Source of the DNA: Gammaproteobacteria bacterium
GTDB taxonomy: Bacteria; Pseudomonadota; Gammaproteobacteria; UBA9339
DNA length: 9,163 bases
Assembly: GCA_018814965.1 (NCBI GenBank)
Contig: JAHIYS010000200.1
Location: 1-9,163 of the forward strand
Reading direction: 5' to 3'
Shown here piece after piece: positions 5,399 to 9,163 of the stretch. Position 1 is the stretch's first letter. Each line of letters begins with the position of its first letter. The translations under genes were made by a program, and so were the position numbers. The notes under the pieces are model-generated. The model worked only from the letters and a program-made list of their open reading frames with translations. It was not told the origin of the DNA and made no database searches.

Positions 5399-6769
5399 TC
5401 ATCCAAGAATTCTAATTAAATCATTAGCTGTTGTTTGGATTACCAATAAAACAAAAAGAGCAATACCTAAACGAAAAACCAATAACTGGGTACGCATAGA
5501 AATTGGCCGACGTCTAATAGCCTCGATCAAAATCAAAATCAAATGACCGCCATCTAAACCAGGCAATGGCAATAAATTGACCAAAGCAATAGTTAGGCTA
5601 ATTGTTGCCAAAAACCCCATAAACATCACAAATCCTTGCGAAAGCGCTTTCCCAGAAGCAGTAAAAGTAGCAATTGGTCCTCCTAAAACACTCAAAGAGA
5701 TCTTTCCAACAAGCAGCTTACTAAGAACAATATTATTTAGATCTAAAAATGATTTCATTTGATGCATTATTGCAGGAAAAGCTGACCATGGCTTATATTT
5801 ATACTCTCGGACAAGGTGTTCGGGCCAAACTATTTTATCAGTATCTACGGTAACCCCTAAAAACCCTATTCTCTTGAGCCCTCTTTCAAGTCTCCAACTT
5901 GTTGTAACATTCAAATTAAGATCTTTTCCATCACGGTTTAGTAATAAACTTATTTTTTTATGAGGGTATGACTTTATCTTCTGGATAAAATCCTGCCAAT
6001 CACCAATTTTATTCCCATCAATCCCAATGATAAAATCCCCTTTTTGTAAACCTGCTTTAGCTGCTGGGGACATTTTAGCAACCCGATACACTATTGGTAG
6101 AATCTTGGGCTTATATGGGACCAAACCTACGCTCAATAATATATCAGGGTTATATGAATCCAGCGCCCAGTTTTTTAGATCAAGCTGATAATCATTAGTT
6201 TTAGATTTTGAGGTCGAGCTTGTTACAACCTTTAAATTCCCCCCATCCCCAATTCGAGAAAGCATAGCTATAATAACCTCGCCCCAATTATTGGTGGTAT
6301 ATTTATCAACCTTAATAATCTCTTCATCGGCATGAAGCCCCGCAAGACCTGCAATAGATCGGGGTATAACTTCATTAATAATCGGTTTAGGCAACTTAAA
6401 TCCTATGACGAACATCAACCAAAAAGCAAAAAATGCAAAAACAATATTAGCTAGAGGTCCAGCCAAAATAATAGCAAAACGCTGTAAAACAGGCTTATGA
6501 TTAAAGGAGAAATGACGGTTTTCTGGCGATATTTTGGTCTCGCGGCTATCTAAAAGTTTAACATAGCCGCCAAAAAGAAAAGGAGCAAAAGCATACTCAG
6601 TAAAGCCATTTTTTCTTTTCCAAATATAAAATGGCTTACCAAAACCGATAGAGAATCGTTCTACTTTGACTTGACACAATTTCGCCACTAAAAAATGACC
6701 AAATTCATGGACCAATATCAAAACAGAAATTGCAATAAAAAAAGCAATGGAATAAAGCAAAAATGTCAT
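5399..6769 (-). CDS. rseP: RseP-type site-2 zinc metalloprotease
   Basis: This inner-membrane protease cuts anti-sigma factor RseA after DegS in the sigma-E envelope stress pathway and also removes remnant signal peptides. At 456 aa it matches E. coli RseP (450). HEFGH at residues 21-25 in the first membrane segment gives the zinc ligands H21 and H25 and catalytic E22. LDGG near the end supplies the third ligand D406. Two PDZ regions are visible at ~130-175 and ~222-290 (SPAAKAGLQKGDFIIGIDG), then GGPIA at 363-367 and C-terminal membrane segments. AGGAG ends 7 nt before the ATG, so the start is secure. It follows yiaD by 110 bp with a hairpin between, so it probably has its own promoter. The usual neighbours dxr, cdsA and bamA are not here; the next gene downstream is tRNA-Leu. 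Confidence 0.96.
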   Translation of the reverse strand: MTFLLYSIAFFIAISVLILVHEFGHFLVAKLCQVKVERFSIGFGKPFYIWKRKNGFTEYAFAPFLFGGYVKLLDSRETKISPENRHFSFNHKPVLQRFAIILAGPLANIVFAFFAFWLMFVIGFKLPKPIINEVIPRSIAGLAGLHADEEIIKVDKYTTNNWGEVIIAMLSRIGDGGNLKVVTSSTSKSKTNDYQLDLKNWALDSYNPDILLSVGLVPYKPKILPIVYRVAKMSPAAKAGLQKGDFIIGIDGNKIGDWQDFIQKIKSYPHKKISLLLNRDGKDLNLNVTTSWRLERGLKRIGFLGVTVDTDKIVWPEHLVREYKYKPWSAFPAIMHQMKSFLDLNNIVLSKLLVGKISLSVLGGPIATFTASGKALSQGFVMFMGFLATISLTIALVNLLPLPGLDGGHLILILIEAIRRRPISMRTQLLVFRLGIALFVLLVIQTTANDLIRILG

Positions 6770-6826
6770 ATATCGCTCCTTGATAATTTAGACACTAAAA
6801 TTATTTTGTCTTTAACATGACGAAAA

Positions 6827-6858
6827 GGGTTCCCTGTGCTTTTTTGCAAAAGGAACCC
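6827..6858 (-). terminator. Hairpin between yiaD and rseP, likely yiaD terminator
   Basis: GGGTTCC (6827-6833) pairs with GGAACCC (6852-6858), and an inner TGC/GCA extends the stem after a small internal loop. On the minus strand it is followed by TTTTCG, a short uridine run. On the plus strand the tail is richer (ATTTTTACATTTTTTT), but no plus-strand gene ends here. It lies 21 nt after the yiaD stop and 57 nt before the rseP Shine-Dalgarno region, so read-through into rseP is possible. Confidence 0.6.
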
Positions 6859-6879
6859 ATTTTTACATTTTTTTAAACT

Positions 6880-7551
6880 CTAATTGTTTAACTGATGAAT
6901 AGTAATCTCAACCCTACGATTACGAGCCTGACCCTCCATCGTAGAATTACTTGCTACAGGATAACGCGCTCCATAACCAACTGCCATAACACGATTGGGA
7001 TTTATGCCCTGGGAAGTTAAATAATTAGCTACTGAAACAGCTCTACGCTCTGATAGTTCTTGATTATGCATGGCGCTACCAATACTTGAAGCATAGCCAG
7101 CCACTTTCACTGTTGTATTATTAAATTTTCTCAAAACTATCGATACTGAATTAAGGGTATTATAAAACCCTGATCTGATATCAGCACGATCGTTCTGGAA
7201 CGTGATATCTCCAGGCATAATAAGACGGATATCCTTACCAACTCTTGCTATTTGAACCCCTGTGCCTTGCAATTGAGCCCTTAGTTCAGAGTCTTGTCGA
7301 TCCATGTAGTTGCCTGACACACCACCAATAGCGGCACCAATACCTGCACCAACAAGAGTACTTGTAGTGTTACCACCAATTAACTGTCCAGCTAAAGCGC
7401 CACCTATAGCGCCGATTCCAGAACCTACAGCTGTTTTACTCACTTCAGTTTTACCTGTGTATGGATTAACTGTAGTACAGCCACTCAACGTAAAAACAGC
7501 AAACAAACTACAAGCCAATAACAATTTAATACCTAAGTTATATCTTTTCAT
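6880..7551 (-). CDS. yiaD: YiaD-like OmpA-family outer-membrane lipoprotein
   Basis: The 223-aa protein is the size of E. coli YiaD (219) and shares its layout. A lipoprotein signal ends in the lipobox LSGC (C25 lipidated), followed by TTVNPYTGK. A glycine-zipper region of two Gly/Ala hairpins spans ~41-80 (GSGIGAIGGALAG, VGAGIGAAIGG) and ends at NYMD. An OmpA_C peptidoglycan-binding domain spans ~115-220, with NQELSERRA and a terminal EGQARNRRVEI. It probably sits at the outer membrane facing the peptidoglycan. At the position of the diaminopimelate-binding Asp of OmpA domains (usually GxTDxxG) this protein has Ser155 in GYASSIG; the partner Arg170 is kept. Cell-wall binding may therefore be weaker or altered. 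GAGG lies 5 nt before the ATG. The gene diverges from rlmD. Confidence 0.92.
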   Translation of the reverse strand: MKRYNLGIKLLLACSLFAVFTLSGCTTVNPYTGKTEVSKTAVGSGIGAIGGALAGQLIGGNTTSTLVGAGIGAAIGGVSGNYMDRQDSELRAQLQGTGVQIARVGKDIRLIMPGDITFQNDRADIRSGFYNTLNSVSIVLRKFNNTTVKVAGYASSIGSAMHNQELSERRAVSVANYLTSQGINPNRVMAVGYGARYPVASNSTMEGQARNRRVEITIHQLNN

Positions 7552-7587
7552 ACTAGCCTCATTAATTTCAAGTTAAGTTACACCCTG

Positions 7588-7617
7588 ATTTTATCAAAAT
7601 ACGCTATAACATGGCAA
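7588..7617 (-). promoter_or_regulatory. Sigma70-like promoter of yiaD
   Basis: On the minus strand TTGCCA (plus 7612-7617) and TAAAAT (plus 7588-7593) are 18 nt apart, each one mismatch from consensus. Transcription would start near 7580, giving a leader of about 30 nt that includes the GAGG Shine-Dalgarno. I found no equally good promoter for the divergent rlmD. Confidence 0.5.
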
Positions 7618-7763
7618 TTAATATAAATTAACAGTATAAACACTAAGATACAAAACCCTAGATTGAAGAAAATTATAATAAAATCATCCTGTTTTTGTTG
7701 CCAAGTAAAATATAAACCTTTAGTCTTTCATTTATTATCAAAATAACATCATGTTCGTAATTT

Positions 7764-9095
7764 ATGTCCATAGAAAATACAATTAAAAAATCTCCAAAAA
7801 AAATCCCAACTTTGAATCATGCTGTCATAGATTCCATGAGTCATGAAGGCAGAGGTATTGCTCATATAAATAACAAAACCACTTTTATTGAGAATGCATT
7901 GACTAGTGAAGAAGTAAACTTCATTTACAACAAACAGCATAGTAAATTTAATACTGGTATCGCTGTTGAGATTTTAAAAGCGTCTTCTGATCGAGTCCCT
8001 CCTATTTGCAAACACTTCAATATTTGCGGTGGCTGTACTTTGCAACACCTAGATCACCAAAAACAAATCAGATTTAAAACTAGCGTTATCCAAGAACAAC
8101 TAAAACATATTGGGGGCATAGAAACCAAAAATATCTTATCTCCAATTCTTGGACCAGAAAGCGGATATCGGGGTAAAGCTAGGTTATCTGTCAAGTATGT
8201 ACACAAAAAACAAAAAGTATTAGTTGGATTTCATGAAAAAAATGGCTCGTATGTTGCCGAAATAGATGGGTGCCCTATTTTACATCCAAGCGTTGGGGAA
8301 AGAATTAATTTATTAAAATATATGATATCTAAACTATCCATCTATCAATATATTCCACAAATTGAGGTGGCCTGTGGCAGTGAGGTTAATGCTTTAGTAC
8401 TACGTAATTTACAAAATTTTTCAGATGATGATATTAAGATTATAAATGATTTTAGCAAAGAACATCAGCTGCAAATTTATTCGCAATCAGGGGGCATGGA
8501 AACTATTACACCTATAACCTCTGACCCGAAACCATTAAACTATAAATTACCTAAATACGATCTTACTATTAATTTCGAACCTGGGGATTTCACGCAAATA
8601 AATCATGCAATCAATCTTCAGTTGGTAGATCTGGTGGTTAGCTTATTAGAAATAAAACCCGAGGACAAAGTTCTTGACCTGTTTTGCGGCATTGGAAACT
8701 TTACCCTACCCATAGCTACTAAATGCTCTAGTATAGTTGGGATCGAAGGAAATAAAAATGCTGTCTTACGCGCAAAACAAAACGCTATATTCAATAACAT
8801 TAATAATGCTGAATTCTATACAGCTGATTTAACCAAAGAACTGTCAGGAACCCCATGGAGCGAACAACAGTACGAAAAGGTATTGCTTGATCCTCCGCGC
8901 ACCGGGGCGCAAGAACTTTGCGCTCATATTAAAAAATTCGGAGCTAAAAAGATAGTCTATGTCTCATGCAATCCTGCAACTTTTGCGCGTGATGCAAAAA
9001 TAATAACTGAACAGGGTTATAAATTAGAAAATATAACGATGGCTGATATGTATCCTCATACCAGCCATATGGAAACAATTGCTATCTTTGCCTAG
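7764..9095 (+). CDS. rlmD: 23S rRNA (uracil-1939-C5)-methyltransferase
   Basis: RlmD (RumA) makes m5U1939 in 23S rRNA using S-adenosylmethionine. At 443 aa it is close to E. coli RlmD (433). An N-terminal TRAM domain (~15-72) is followed by the 4Fe-4S cysteines C82, C88, C91 (CX5CX2C) and C170. The methyltransferase domain shows FTQIN (276-280), motif I VLDLFCGIGN (303-312) and LLDPPRTGA (374-382). The nucleophile is Cys402 in VSCNPATFARD and the general base is Glu437 in HTSHMETIAIFA. The CX5CX2C cluster separates it from TrmA, which lacks the iron-sulfur site, and favours RlmD over RlmC given the length and TRAM domain. There is no clear Shine-Dalgarno before the ATG; translation may rely on an AT-rich leader. 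It is the only plus-strand gene, divergent from yiaD. The 68 bases after the stop show no identifiable gene. Confidence 0.95.
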   Translation: MSIENTIKKSPKKIPTLNHAVIDSMSHEGRGIAHINNKTTFIENALTSEEVNFIYNKQHSKFNTGIAVEILKASSDRVPPICKHFNICGGCTLQHLDHQKQIRFKTSVIQEQLKHIGGIETKNILSPILGPESGYRGKARLSVKYVHKKQKVLVGFHEKNGSYVAEIDGCPILHPSVGERINLLKYMISKLSIYQYIPQIEVACGSEVNALVLRNLQNFSDDDIKIINDFSKEHQLQIYSQSGGMETITPITSDPKPLNYKLPKYDLTINFEPGDFTQINHAINLQLVDLVVSLLEIKPEDKVLDLFCGIGNFTLPIATKCSSIVGIEGNKNAVLRAKQNAIFNNINNAEFYTADLTKELSGTPWSEQQYEKVLLDPPRTGAQELCAHIKKFGAKKIVYVSCNPATFARDAKIITEQGYKLENITMADMYPHTSHMETIAIFA

Positions 9096-9163
9096 CCGTA
9101 CAACAACACTGTTACAGCGTTCTAGCTATTGGCGTACTTCAATCAATGCCCTCGTTTTCAACA

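Noticed and set aside
6790..6811. Imperfect inverted repeat agacac...gtct between the hairpin and rseP as an operator
   Set aside because: The pairing needs a 3-nt bulge and is mostly A/T; it has no recognised regulator pattern.
9126..9163. Short minus-strand frame ending LKTRALIEVRQ-stop that could be the tail of a convergent gene
   Set aside because: Only 12 codons are visible before the window ends, which is expected by chance; no family recognisable.

Overview
The window comes from an AT-rich (by eye about one-third G+C) gammaproteobacterial chromosome. RlmD, RseP, DeoB and a YiaD-type OmpA lipoprotein all match gammaproteobacterial family architecture. The base composition, together with two secreted or membrane paralogues behind PmrA-like direct repeats, is reminiscent of the Legionella/Coxiella/Rickettsiella group. 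The taxonomic placement is inference only; no marker here fixes the genus.

Layout: everything except rlmD is on the minus strand, so that block reads from right to left. At the right, yiaD (lipoprotein, minus) and rlmD (23S rRNA methyltransferase, plus) diverge from a shared ~210-bp intergenic region that holds a good sigma70-like promoter for yiaD. Leftwards come a hairpin that may end the yiaD transcript, rseP (site-2 protease), a ~270-bp spacer, tRNA-Leu(CAA) and deoB (phosphopentomutase, 32 bp after the tRNA).

The left 3.8 kb is the unusual part. It holds two paralogous genes with N-terminal signal peptides that share a ~200-residue, Gly/Ala-rich, internally duplicated membrane domain. 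The first after deoB (846 aa) continues into an ABC-exporter-like region of the SbmA/YddA/ABCD type. Its nucleotide-binding domain keeps Walker B and the H-loop histidine but has lost the Walker A lysine. The second (267 aa) is essentially the N-terminal domain alone. Each gene has a Shine-Dalgarno 7 nt from its chosen start and, 62-64 nt upstream of that start, a direct repeat close to the PmrA box (YTTAAK-N5-YTTAAK).

Between the two paralogues lies a 79-bp relic of the 3' end of deoB, in the same orientation as the intact gene and about 80% identical by hand count. The repeated unit is therefore [deoB 3' end - spacer with box - membrane gene], present twice. This points to an old tandem duplication, or to insertion of a ~2.8-kb unit at the 3' end of deoB. 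No integrase, transposase, CRISPR array or rRNA gene is visible. No gene-free stretch exceeds 300 bp. The longest, 820-1116, holds the box, an inverted repeat and the deoB relic; 5128-5398 holds only a weak tRNA promoter candidate.
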